Numbered from the stretch's first letter, positions 1 through 6,674 are shown. The stretch is DNA of 15,157 nt from Paludibacter sp. (GCA_028748945.1 JAQTOL010000024.1:1-15157), one strand, 5' to 3'. The notes: generated from the sequence alone by a model not told the origin. Made by a program: numbers and translations.

Positions 1-992
1 TTAGCCACATTACCCGAAATAAGATTTTCACCAACAACACGCCCCTGTAAATTCGCCAAATCACCATAAGGTGCATGTACCGGCAGATCTGTAATTAGAT
101 TCGGAATTTCGACGCAGTCACCTACTGCATAAATATCAGAATCTGAAGTTTGCATAAACTCATCCACTATGATTCCACCCGTATCACCTGTTTTTAGTCC
201 GGCATCTTTTGCTAACCGGTTATTTGGAATTACCCCAATGGCCACCACTGCCAGTTCACAAGGAATTTCAGTACCATCCTGTAATTTTACAGCATTTAAT
301 TTACCATTTTCACCTAAAAAGGCAGCTACACCATTTTGTAAAATGACATTGGCTTTCGTCTGAACATATTTTTCAACCAGTCTGGCCATATGTTTGTCGA
401 GAAAGGTAAGCAATTGCGGCAACAATTCGACAAGCGTGATTTCAATTCCAGCCAGATTTAACGCTTCAACGGTTTCAATTCCAATTAAACCTCCACCAAT
501 TACGACGGCTTTTTTAATTTTACCTTCATCTCTGATTTTACGCAGGTAATCGGCATCCGATAAAGATTGCAAAGAAGTAATTCCTTCTAAATCGATACCC
601 GGTACCGGTGGTTTACGTGGTGAGGCACCGGTTGCAATAACCAGTTTATCATATTCGGCTGTTCCTCTTTCTCCGGTTTGAATATCCATGAATTCTATTT
701 TTTTATTTTTTCTGTCAATAATAGTAACTTCCGTGAGTACTTTGGTCGTAATGTTCTTTGCATTCCAAAAGAATTTAGAGTCACGTACCACACCGGCAGG
801 AGAACATAAAAGTTGACTGCGATCATCAAAAAAACCACCAATATAATAAGGATAACCACACGAAGCCATCGAAAGATCCGAAGCTTTCTGATAAATAGTA
901 ATTTCAGCATTTTCGTCCATCCGTCTTGCCTTTGAAGCTGCTTTAGGACCGGCCGCAGAACCACCAATGATAATAATTCTTGTTGGATTCAT
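1..992 (-). CDS. CoA-disulfide reductase-like FAD/NAD(P)H oxidoreductase, C-terminus cut by window edge
   Basis: A flavoprotein of the pyridine nucleotide-disulfide oxidoreductase class, probably reducing CoA disulfide, polysulfide or a similar thiol substrate with NAD(P)H in the cytoplasm. The frame is open from the ATG at 992 to base 1, giving about 330 residues with no stop; family members are usually 440-560 residues, so 110 or more are missing. Residues 6-15 hold the FAD-binding IIIIGGSAAG. C45 lies in SCGYPYYIGG, the position of the single redox cysteine of CoA-disulfide reductases and NADH oxidases. A second Rossmann motif (VVIGGGLIG, about 163-171) binds NAD(P)H, and YAVGDC near 290 is the second FAD contact. 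It follows the C_GCAxxG_C_C gene by 55 bases and is probably last or near last in the redox cluster. Some relatives carry a C-terminal rhodanese domain, which cannot be seen here. The substrate is inferred. Confidence 0.88.
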   Translation of the reverse strand, partial: MNPTRIIIIGGSAAGPKAASKARRMDENAEITIYQKASDLSMASCGYPYYIGGFFDDRSQLLCSPAGVVRDSKFFWNAKNITTKVLTEVTIIDRKNKKIEFMDIQTGERGTAEYDKLVIATGASPRKPPVPGIDLEGITSLQSLSDADYLRKIRDEGKIKKAVVIGGGLIGIETVEALNLAGIEITLVELLPQLLTFLDKHMARLVEKYVQTKANVILQNGVAAFLGENGKLNAVKLQDGTEIPCELAVVAIGVIPNNRLAKDAGLKTGDTGGIIVDEFMQTSDSDIYAVGDCVEIPNLITDLPVHAPYGDLANLQGRVVGENLISGNVA

Positions 993-1047
993 AATGTATT
1001 AGTTTTATAGTTGTTGAGTGATTAATTCTATGAAGAGACTCCTTAGT

Positions 1048-1527
1048 TCAGCGAATTTCTTTTCCCGTAATTTCCGAAGCAATAGCTACACATCGCAAGC
1101 AGGGACGTGATTTATAATACGTTTCATTGCGTTCAGATGATTCAGGATTCTGCGGTTCATGTTTAAGTTTTAATAAATCGGCACAAATGTATGAACCCAT
1201 TATTGCTTTGAATTCATAAGCGGTACGTTGCACGGCTTTGTAATTTGTATTTTTAGCTGCTTTATCTTTGGTGTTGACAAAAGGATAATGCAATCCTAAT
1301 ACCAAAAACATGCCGCTTACGGCTCCGCACACTTCACGTAACCGTCCCATACCACCGCCAAAAGAAGTTGCCAGTTTGGCAGCGGTTTCTTCTTCAATTC
1401 CGTATAAATCAGAATAAGCCATAAGAACCGACTGTGCACAATTATACCCTTGTTCAAAGTAATTTACCGCAAGATCCGTTCTCTTTTCTATCTCTCTTTT
1501 TTCCATATTTACAATAAATCCATTCAA
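1048..1527 (-). CDS. C_GCAxxG_C_C family redox protein
   Basis: A member of the C_GCAxxG_C_C family of putative redox-active proteins, common in anaerobes; the reaction is not established. The family signature is complete: C30 in EQGYNCAQSV, a glycine-rich GGGMGR at about 57-62 leading to C67 in CGAVSG, C115, and a closing CxxC (C143 and C146 in CLRC). The spaced conserved cysteines suggest metal or Fe-S binding or thiol exchange. The protein is soluble, with no signal peptide. Two starts are possible: the ATG at 1527, or the in-frame ATG at 1506 (residue 8), which starts MEKREIEKRTDL and better resembles the family's usual N-terminus. Neither has a clear Shine-Dalgarno site. It lies between the ferritin-like gene and the flavoprotein gene, both of redox or iron character, which fits a role in thiol or iron homeostasis (inference). 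Confidence 0.85.
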   Translation of the reverse strand: MNGFIVNMEKREIEKRTDLAVNYFEQGYNCAQSVLMAYSDLYGIEEETAAKLATSFGGGMGRLREVCGAVSGMFLVLGLHYPFVNTKDKAAKNTNYKAVQRTAYEFKAIMGSYICADLLKLKHEPQNPESSERNETYYKSRPCLRCVAIASEITGKEIR

Positions 1528-1602
1528 AAAAAGAACATGTCCTTTTCCGGCAACAAGAAGCTCACATATCCGGCAAGTAATTAAAAAAAACAGCTTAAAT
1601 AT

Positions 1603-2115
1603 CTAGAATCTGATCTTTTTAAATTCTTCTTTCATCCGGTTTAAATCTGTCAGCCAATCCTCAATATCATTTTCATGCTCAATTTCTTCGTTTAGAATCG
1701 TAACGGCCATTTGATGAGTAGTATGATCTTTTCCATTTGTAAAGTCGGCAATCTCTTTGTAACGTTGAATGGCACATCGTTCACCTTTTAAATTTTGTTG
1801 TAAGATTACCTCAATATACGGATCGGAAGGTTCATCGTACGAACAACGGGCCAGTTTTGTCCACTGAACCGGATTCATTACGGGCGTACCACCAAGTTGA
1901 ATAATCCGGTCTACAACTAAAACGGCATGACCAAGTTCCTGAGTTGCATGCAATATTAATTCCGGTTCTACTTCACTGCGCATTGGACCTTCCATAAGCC
2001 GGGCTCCAATCCAATACTGATAATATGCTAACCATTCCTCTGAAAGTGCGGCATTTAACATACCGATTAATTTTTCAACATCCACGGATGCTACATTGAT
2101 TCCCTGTTGTCCCAT
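1603..2115 (-). CDS. Ferritin-like di-iron protein, Dps-like/thioferritin type
   Basis: A 170-residue four-helix ferritin-superfamily protein, expected to oxidise and store iron and/or consume peroxide in the cytoplasm. The six di-iron ligands are visible with bacterioferritin-like spacing: E27, E60 with H63 (ExxH), E112, and E144 with H147 (ExxH). The residue after E60 is Leu, not the Met that binds haem in bacterioferritin, so a haem-free form is likely. C91 and C114 flank the segment leading into helix C; a cysteine pair in this region is the hallmark of Dps-like 'thioferritins' (DPSL) known from Bacteroides fragilis and Sulfolobus, and this assignment is my inference. The start is ATG at 2115. 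A good -7 box lies about 60 bases upstream, so the gene may have its own promoter. It sits in a cluster of redox genes. Superfamily call sure, subtype less so. Confidence 0.88.
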   Translation of the reverse strand: MGQQGINVASVDVEKLIGMLNAALSEEWLAYYQYWIGARLMEGPMRSEVEPELILHATQELGHAVLVVDRIIQLGGTPVMNPVQWTKLARCSYDEPSDPYIEVILQQNLKGERCAIQRYKEIADFTNGKDHTTHQMAVTILNEEIEHENDIEDWLTDLNRMKEEFKKIRF

Positions 2116-2174
2116 AAAAATTAATTTTTAAATGTTAGAATAAAATTTAAGTTGAAGATCTATTTTTTAAACTA

Positions 2175-2206
2175 CAAATTTAATGAAATAAAAGCAAACG
2201 ATTCAA
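2175..2206 (-). promoter_or_regulatory. Probable promoter of the ferritin-like gene
   Basis: Read on the minus strand, TTG (2206-2204), a 21-base spacer, then TAAATTTG (2182-2175). The second element matches the Bacteroidota -7 consensus TAnnTTTG exactly; the spacer is slightly longer than the usual 19-20. It lies 60 bases upstream of the ATG, in a 101-base gap that is unusually large for this otherwise compact cluster. Confidence 0.4.
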
Positions 2207-2216
2207 TTATTTGGTA

Positions 2217-2630
2217 TTAATTTTTGATCTTATTTTTATCAATTGCAAGTAATAAAAAATCAGGCGGTGCACATGGTTTCCAGGTCTCCCTTCCCACAAA
2301 AGCTATTTCGGTTTCAGCTTCGTTAATCATTTCGTTTTGTTCGTTATAAAGCTGATAGCTAAACCAGGCACGTACACCTTTTAGTGCTGTCAAAGTTGTT
2401 TTCACCGTTAAAAGTTCATCGTAACGGGTCGTTTTTATAAATTTGAAATTCATTTTTATAACCGGACACATCACTCCTGCTTCTTCAATTGAATTGTAAG
2501 GCACACCAATACTTCGAAACAATTCCCAGCGGGCAGCTTCATAGTATTTTACATAATTGGCATGATGCATCGTTCCCATTTTATCCGTATCCGGATAGCT
2601 CACTCTGAATTTATAATCGTATTCAATCAT
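2217..2630 (-). CDS. YbgC/FadM-type acyl-CoA thioesterase (hotdog fold)
   Basis: A 137-residue single hotdog-domain protein of the 4-hydroxybenzoyl-CoA thioesterase family, expected to hydrolyse acyl-CoA thioesters in the cytoplasm. The signature stands near the N-terminus: YPDTDKMG (12-19) followed by MHHANYVKYYE (21-31), with the catalytic Asp in the DTD triplet and the HxNY-type loop. Its length is normal for YbgC (about 130-140). The start ATG at 2630 lies 9 bases after the stop of the NifX-like gene, so the two are almost certainly cotranscribed. No tol-pal genes, the usual companions of ybgC in Proteobacteria, are nearby. The link between a thioesterase and this redox cluster is not obvious: it may be passive, or it may reflect CoA-thiol handling together with the CoA-disulfide-reductase-like protein (speculative). 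Substrate unknown. Confidence 0.86.
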   Translation of the reverse strand: MIEYDYKFRVSYPDTDKMGTMHHANYVKYYEAARWELFRSIGVPYNSIEEAGVMCPVIKMNFKFIKTTRYDELLTVKTTLTALKGVRAWFSYQLYNEQNEMINEAETEIAFVGRETWKPCAPPDFLLLAIDKNKIKN

Positions 2631-2639
2631 AAGGGTTTT

Positions 2640-3023
2640 TTAATTGTGACTGCAAACATGTCCTTCTTCGTGTCCGTGTGCATGTGAAGCACAACTTGAT
2701 CCGCCATCTTTCAAGTTTCCTGCCAGATACTGTCGTACAATTTCAGTTACATTTCCTTTACAATTACGTATTACGCTAACTCCGTGCATACTTAACTTGT
2801 TAATGGCACCATCGCCGATTCCACCTGCCAACATAATTTTTACTCCGTCGTTTTCAAACACTTCGGCAATGTTGGACTTACAGCCACAGCCTTGTGGAGA
2901 TTCCATTTTTTCTTTGGAAATCAATTCGTTTTGATCTGAAACTGTGTAAATTGTATAGAATTCACAATGACCAAAATGGGCATCAATTTCGTTGTTTTCT
3001 TTTGTTGGTACTGCAATTTTCAT
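2640..3023 (-). CDS. NifX/NafY-type (PF02579) cofactor-binding protein with His/Cys-rich tail
   Basis: A 127-residue protein of the dinitrogenase iron-molybdenum cofactor family (PF02579), whose members bind Fe-Mo or Mo-Cu-S clusters; the family includes NifX, the NifB C-terminal domain and the 'orange protein' of sulfate reducers. Seen here: MKIAVPT start, HFGHC (16-20) with the family's conserved H-F-G-H, a CGC at 46-48, and the LAGGIGDGA glycine loop (65-73). After residue 108 a tail rich in His and Cys (C111, H114, H116, H118, H122, C124, H126) looks like a metal-binding extension. No nif structural genes are present, so a nitrogenase role is unlikely; a metal-sulfur carrier or sensor is more plausible (inference). 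It lies 31 bases downstream of the metallo-beta-lactamase-fold gene and 9 bases upstream of the thioesterase gene. Confidence 0.88.
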   Translation of the reverse strand: MKIAVPTKENNEIDAHFGHCEFYTIYTVSDQNELISKEKMESPQGCGCKSNIAEVFENDGVKIMLAGGIGDGAINKLSMHGVSVIRNCKGNVTEIVRQYLAGNLKDGGSSCASHAHGHEEGHVCSHN

Positions 3024-3054
3024 TTTCTACCTGTTTTAAATTATAATAGTCTGA

Positions 3055-3891
3055 TTAGTTGATTTGAAGCAATAATGTAAATCCGGTATAAAACCAGTTC
3101 AGCTTTTCCTCCAGTTTCATTTTTAATTGTGAATATACACCTTCGCCGGTACAATGTCCTGTATAAAATGTTGTTTCCGGAAAATCCGATTGCAACCTGT
3201 CGACCAATTTGGAAATTTCAGCACCGGTCTCATATTGACCTTCATATCCATCCAGCAAATGAAATCCTCCAATCAGCGTACTGACTGGCTTTCCAAGTGT
3301 TTGCTTTACTGAATCCAATATATTCAACACTCCGCAATGAGCACAACCCGAATAAACAATCATTTCGCTCCGACCAAAACAAACAATTAATTCGTGATTA
3401 AAATCATCATTCACTAATTCATTTTCGACTTTTTTCATGAGCGTCTTATTGGCTTTCGGCTGCGGAAAACTGCAAGTTTGGCAAGGAAATACATGAATTT
3501 CACTTTCAAAGGTCATTTCTGAATCGACAAATACAAACCGCTCTTCAAAATTCGTAATATCTATTTTAGCACTTAGTTCACGCAGTCCGTTTCTGTTTGA
3601 AAAGAAACGTTGTGCCAGTGCATTTTTTGACAAAACAATTTTAGCTTTCGAATTTATATTTAAAAAATCCCCTAAGCCACCCATATGATCGGAATGTCCA
3701 TGCGAAATAAACACATAATCGATATCTGTTATATCAACCTCCATTTTATCCGCATTTTGTAAAAACTGATCAGAAGCACCGGTATCGAGGAGACATTTAT
3801 AGTTTTCAGTTTCAACATAAATACATAATCCATGTTCTTTCTTAAGGGTACTCTGCAATTTTTTATTATCGGATAATATTTGTACTTTCAT
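3055..3891 (-). CDS. Metallo-beta-lactamase-fold hydrolase, MptA/dihydropterin type
   Basis: A 278-residue cytoplasmic metallo-beta-lactamase-fold protein of the group often labelled 7,8-dihydropterin-6-methyl-4-(ribofuranosyl)aminobenzene phosphate synthase, after an archaeal member. The metal-site motif HGHSDH covers 64-69 (H64, H66, D68, H69). Further likely ligands are H185 in SGCAHCG, H211 in IGGFH and H246 in TGHCTG. Extra cysteines at 137, 140, 183, 186 and 247 are noteworthy in this cluster, which encodes many Cys-rich proteins. The ATG at 3891 overlaps the stop of the DUF134 gene by 4 bases (ATGA), showing translational coupling. A bacterial methanopterin role is very unlikely, so the name describes relationship only. 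In anaerobes this subfamily is often found near DUF134 and PF02579 genes, as here; its substrate there is unknown to me. Confidence 0.87.
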   Translation of the reverse strand: MKVQILSDNKKLQSTLKKEHGLCIYVETENYKCLLDTGASDQFLQNADKMEVDITDIDYVFISHGHSDHMGGLGDFLNINSKAKIVLSKNALAQRFFSNRNGLRELSAKIDITNFEERFVFVDSEMTFESEIHVFPCQTCSFPQPKANKTLMKKVENELVNDDFNHELIVCFGRSEMIVYSGCAHCGVLNILDSVKQTLGKPVSTLIGGFHLLDGYEGQYETGAEISKLVDRLQSDFPETTFYTGHCTGEGVYSQLKMKLEEKLNWFYTGFTLLLQIN

Positions 3892-4304
3892 ATCTTTTCA
3901 ATATTTATTGGCATCAATTCATCGGTTTGAAAATTTTTACATTCCTTACATCGGGTATGATTTTCCAATCCATCAATTAATTTATAGCATTTTTTGCAAC
4001 GAAACCAAAATTTGTCGAAATGAACATTTCCACCCTCAATCAAAATCATTTTCCCTTCTATTAAAGCTTTCGCAACAGTTTTACGGGCATTTTCATAAAT
4101 TCGTGTGAGCGTAGGTCTTGATACATTCATTTTTTCAGCAGCTTGTTCCTGGTTCATCCCTTCATAATCCAGCAGACGAATCGCTTCATATTCGTCATAC
4201 TGCAACGAAACGGAACTCAGCACACTACGTGGAATTCCAAAAGGTTTAAATCCTTGCATTAAAGGAGGTGAGACTATTTTACGATCTTGCTTTGGACGTG
4301 ACAT
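3888..4304 (-). CDS. DUF134 (UPF0251) helix-turn-helix protein with zinc ribbon
   Basis: A 138-residue DUF134/UPF0251 protein, probably a DNA-binding transcription regulator. The N-terminus is typical (MSRPKQDRKIVSPP, then the FKPFGIP segment). YDEYEAIRLLDYEGMNQEQA leads into a sigma-70-region-4-like helix-turn-helix at about 50-76, with the MNVSRPTLTRIYENAR recognition part. The C-terminal third contains CxxC (C103, C106) and CxxC (C119, C122), a likely zinc ribbon or redox-active metal site. It is the first gene of the minus-strand cluster, overlaps the next gene by 4 bases, and its promoter carries a perfect palindrome near -33 (4362-4375). I infer that it senses redox state or metal and controls its own operon. 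The family is certain; the regulatory role is inferred from domain and position. Confidence 0.92.
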   Translation of the reverse strand: MSRPKQDRKIVSPPLMQGFKPFGIPRSVLSSVSLQYDEYEAIRLLDYEGMNQEQAAEKMNVSRPTLTRIYENARKTVAKALIEGKMILIEGGNVHFDKFWFRCKKCYKLIDGLENHTRCKECKNFQTDELMPINIEKI

Positions 4305-4343
4305 TTTTTAATATAATTAAATACGAATGATTTTTTTCAATTG

Positions 4344-4375
4344 CAAAGGTACAAATAGTTTTGAACTTATGTTCA
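4344..4375 (-). promoter_or_regulatory. Promoter and candidate operator of the DUF134 operon
   Basis: On the minus strand TACCTTTG (4351-4344) is a perfect Bacteroidota -7 box, about 40 bases upstream of the DUF134 ATG. Ten bases further upstream is a perfect inverted repeat, TGAAC-4-GTTCA (4362-4375), occupying the place where a -33 TTG would be expected; no TTG is visible there. This arrangement suggests a regulator binding the -33 region, either activating a weak promoter or blocking it. Confidence 0.55.
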
Positions 4376-4442
4376 TAATAACACTTGTTTTTATGAAAAA
4401 TTATCACCCAATAATTATAGCAGGTTCAATTAAAAACGAGAA

Positions 4443-4470
4443 AACCCTGACTCAAATTTGAATCAGGGTT
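4443..4470 (-). terminator. Rho-independent terminator of the esterase gene
   Basis: Perfect arms AACCCTGA (4443-4450) and TCAGGGTT (4463-4470), with an inner TCAA/TTGA pairing. On the minus strand the stem is followed by a T-rich stretch (TTTTCTCGTTTTT). It begins 26 bases past the esterase stop codon. Confidence 0.8.
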
Positions 4471-4495
4471 CTATATGAAATGGTTTTGAATTACG

Positions 4496-5320
4496 TTATT
4501 TCCTGCTTAACAGATGAAAGCATCGGTCAAAAAACAGCATTTGATATTGAATTGAATTAGCCCAATAATCCCAGTCGTGAGTTCCAGGACGTTCAATATA
4601 ATCATGATCGATATTTAAAGCCAGAAGCCTGCGATGCAAAGCTGCATTAATCTGATAGAAAAAGTCTGAAACTCCACAATCAATGATTAAATTTAGTTCC
4701 TTATTTTTCAACGATTGAACCATATTGATAACTGACCGATCATCCCATTCATTTGGATTTGTTTCAATATCGCCAATACGTTTTGCAATATCATATTTTT
4801 TGGATGAAGACCGGAGATCCACACCTCCACTCATACTTCCGGCATCCTGGAATAAATCTTTATTCCGAATGGCAAGGTATAAAGCCCCATGACCACCCAT
4901 GCTTAGTCCTGTAATGGCACGGGCATTTCTATTGGGAATAGTGGAATAATGGGTATCAATATAGGGTAATAATTCCTTCGTAATATAGGTTTCATATTGA
5001 CAGGTAGAATCAATGGGACTATCCATAAACCAGCTGCTGTATCCACCATCCGGACATACAAGAATCATTTGATACCGGGTTGAAAGGCTTTTTATTGAAG
5101 GTACGGTTTTCACCCACTTTGCATAATTATCACTATACCCGTGAAGTAAATAAACAACCGGATAATGCTTTTTCTCTGAGTAATTTTCAGGCTTTATCAC
5201 CACATTTTTTATTTCCTTTTTCATTCGGACTGAAAATACCGAAACAGTATCAACCTGAATGACGGAGAATGCTTGCTGAAATAAAAAAAGGGAGACAAAG
5301 AAAAAAATTAATCGTTTCAT
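4496..5320 (-). CDS. Exported esterase D-type alpha/beta hydrolase
   Basis: A 274-residue serine hydrolase of the putative esterase family (PF00756; relatives include esterase D, feruloyl and acetyl-xylan esterases, and mycolyltransferases). A signal peptide is clear: basic MKR, a hydrophobic core and a probable cleavage after QQAFS (about residue 19), so it acts in the periplasm or outside. The oxyanion-hole motif LLHGYSDN is at 58-65, the nucleophile S140 sits in GLSMGG (138-143), the acid is probably D219 in CGVSDFF, and the catalytic histidine is H248 in GTHDW. Length is normal for the single domain. It is a monocistronic unit: a terminator follows, and a weak promoter lies upstream. The substrate is unknown; de-esterification of plant polysaccharide is common in Bacteroidota, but no carbohydrate genes are adjacent. 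Confidence 0.88.
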   Translation of the reverse strand: MKRLIFFFVSLFLFQQAFSVIQVDTVSVFSVRMKKEIKNVVIKPENYSEKKHYPVVYLLHGYSDNYAKWVKTVPSIKSLSTRYQMILVCPDGGYSSWFMDSPIDSTCQYETYITKELLPYIDTHYSTIPNRNARAITGLSMGGHGALYLAIRNKDLFQDAGSMSGGVDLRSSSKKYDIAKRIGDIETNPNEWDDRSVINMVQSLKNKELNLIIDCGVSDFFYQINAALHRRLLALNIDHDYIERPGTHDWDYWANSIQYQMLFFDRCFHLLSRK

Positions 5321-5352
5321 AATTAGCAGAAATAAAATATTAGAGAATGATT

Positions 5353-5381
5353 GAAATATAAAAGTAATTTAAATCATTCAA
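5353..5381 (-). promoter_or_regulatory. Possible promoter of the esterase gene
   Basis: Minus strand: TTG (5381-5379), 18-base spacer, TATATTTC (5360-5353). It differs from the -7 consensus TAnnTTTG at the last base. The start codon lies about 33 bases downstream. AT-rich sequence makes chance matches likely. Confidence 0.3.
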
Positions 5382-5422
5382 ACAGGACATGAAATAAAGG
5401 AATGTTGTGAAAAATAAGAAAA

Positions 5423-5459
5423 AAATAACCCGTTAAACCGAAGGTTCAACGGGTTATTT
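5423..5459 (-). terminator. Rho-independent terminator after the SPFH/ribbon-helix-helix genes
   Basis: A strong hairpin with arms AAATAACCCGTT and AACGGGTTATTT, an inner AACC/GGTT pair and a GAA loop. On the minus strand it is followed by TTTTTTCTTATTTTTC. It starts 7 bases beyond the stop codon of the ribbon-helix-helix gene, so it ends that transcript. Confidence 0.88.
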
Positions 5460-5465
5460 GTGTTA

Positions 5466-5645
5466 CTATTTATCTGTTATTTTGCGTTTTGGAACCCTCC
5501 CACTCTTTTGTAAAGCCTGATCGAGTAAGTAGAGAATTTGTCCGTTCGTACTGCGAAACTCATCCGCAGCCCACTTTTCAATAGCCTCCATTACTTCAGC
5601 ATCGATGCGCAACACAAAGTTTTTATTTTTTATTTCTTTTGCCAC
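5466..5645 (-). CDS. Arc-type ribbon-helix-helix DNA-binding protein (59 aa, GTG start)
   Basis: A small gene with a GTG start at 5645, translating as (M)AKEIKNKNFVLRIDAEV and ending KRKITDK before TAG at 5466-5468. FVLRID (10-15) forms the beta-strand that enters the DNA major groove as a dimer, followed by helix A (EVMEAIEKWAADE) and helix B (RSTNGQILYLLDQAL). The RSxNxxI turn is typical of Arc/Mnt-type repressors. An in-frame TGA seven codons upstream excludes a long N-terminal extension. It lies 60 bases after the SPFH gene, with a strong terminator immediately downstream, so both share a transcript. No toxin gene is visible, which argues against a toxin-antitoxin pair. A small Arc-like gene beside an SPFH gene recurs in Bacteroidales as far as I recall; its target is unknown. 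Confidence 0.88.
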   Translation of the reverse strand: MAKEIKNKNFVLRIDAEVMEAIEKWAADEFRSTNGQILYLLDQALQKSGRVPKRKITDK

Positions 5646-5705
5646 AATATGAAAAATTCTTTTTCACTAATTCCTTAATGAAAAAATGTAATTGAAAACG
5701 GATAT

Positions 5706-6674
5706 TTATTGATGCAAGGTTCCGGCATTTAAAATCGGTTGTGCGGACTCTTCACTACATAAGACAACCAATAAATTACTCACCATGGCGGCTTTCTTAT
5801 CCTCATCCAAATCAACAATTCCTTCGTCAGAAAGTTTTGTCAATGCCATTTTTACCATACCGACGGCCCCTTCCACGATTTTTTCGCGGGCGGATATAAT
5901 GGCATCGGCTTGCTGACGTCGTAACATCACAGCGGCAATTTCAGCTGCATACGCCAGGTAATTTATGCGGGCTTCCACTACTTCAATCCCTGCAATCGAC
6001 AAACGAAGATTCAGTTGAGTTTCTAAAATGTCATTTATTTCCTCTCCCCCCGATCGTAAAGTCATTTCATCTTCTTTACCCGAGCCGGTTTGATCATAAT
6101 TATACATTCCGGCAACATTTCGTAAAGCAGCATCGCTTTGTACTTTTACAAAATTCTCATACGCCTTCATCTTTTGCCCGACATTATCGATTGCTGTACC
6201 GGGCGTTGGAACTGTCATCGATGCATTGTCAATGTCAAACGAAGCTTTGTAGGTATCAGCAACGCGCCAAACCACTACCAGACCAATCATAACCGGATTT
6301 CCGGTCTTATCATTCACCTTAATCGGGTCAGCATCTAAATTCCGTGCCCGTAAAGTAAGTTTTTTCTTGGTATAAAATGGATTTACCCAGAAAAAACCAT
6401 TGTCTTTCACCGTACCTTCGTACTTCCCGAAGAAAATCATGACTCGTGCCTCATTAGGTTCGATTTGCATAAACCCTCCCCAAAAAATACAATTCAGGAT
6501 AAATAGTAATATATCCGCAACCAGAATAATTACCAATAAAGCTGGTGAAATTTCATTTGAATTTAAACTCCAAACAAAAACAGCAACAACGCCAACCAAA
6601 AAGAGTAAATTAAAAAACAACATCGGGATACCCGATAATTTTACTCCACTAAAATTTTCTTCTTTTGTTTTCAT
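5706..6674 (-). CDS. SPFH/Band 7 (stomatin/prohibitin/flotillin-like) membrane protein
   Basis: A 322-residue SPFH-domain protein. Two hydrophobic segments near the N-terminus (about 17-36 and 44-63) anchor it in the inner membrane. The Band 7 domain follows from about residue 70 (MQIEPNEARVMIFFGKYEGT) with the usual beta-rich part (GNPVMIGLVVVWRVADTYKA), then an Ala/Glu-rich helical part (about 238-275). Such proteins oligomerise into rings or microdomains and often act as scaffolds for membrane proteases or transporters. There is no NfeD-like or FtsH-type gene nearby. The only partner is the ribbon-helix-helix gene 60 bases downstream. The ATG at 6674 is preceded by a plausible promoter. 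The family is certain; the function is unknown. Confidence 0.92.
   Translation of the reverse strand: MKTKEENFSGVKLSGIPMLFFNLLFLVGVVAVFVWSLNSNEISPALLVIILVADILLFILNCIFWGGFMQIEPNEARVMIFFGKYEGTVKDNGFFWVNPFYTKKKLTLRARNLDADPIKVNDKTGNPVMIGLVVVWRVADTYKASFDIDNASMTVPTPGTAIDNVGQKMKAYENFVKVQSDAALRNVAGMYNYDQTGSGKEDEMTLRSGGEEINDILETQLNLRLSIAGIEVVEARINYLAYAAEIAAVMLRRQQADAIISAREKIVEGAVGMVKMALTKLSDEGIVDLDEDKKAAMVSNLLVVLCSEESAQPILNAGTLHQ

Noticed and set aside
695..967. A 90-residue hydrophobic minus-strand frame
   Set aside because: It overlaps in another frame the well-supported flavoprotein, whose FAD motif and Cys motif are read continuously without a frameshift.
2640..3023. PF02579 gene as evidence for nitrogen fixation
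   Set aside because: No nifHDK, nifB or nifE/N genes are present, and family members are common in non-fixing anaerobes.
3055..3891. Metallo-beta-lactamase-fold gene as an antibiotic-resistance beta-lactamase
   Set aside because: It has no signal peptide and matches the cytoplasmic MptA/dihydropterin subgroup, with TGHCTG and SGCAHCG motifs.
5466..5645. Ribbon-helix-helix gene as antitoxin of a toxin-antitoxin pair
   Set aside because: No toxin-like gene (RelE, PIN, HicA or similar) is adjacent; the partner is the SPFH gene and a terminator follows directly.
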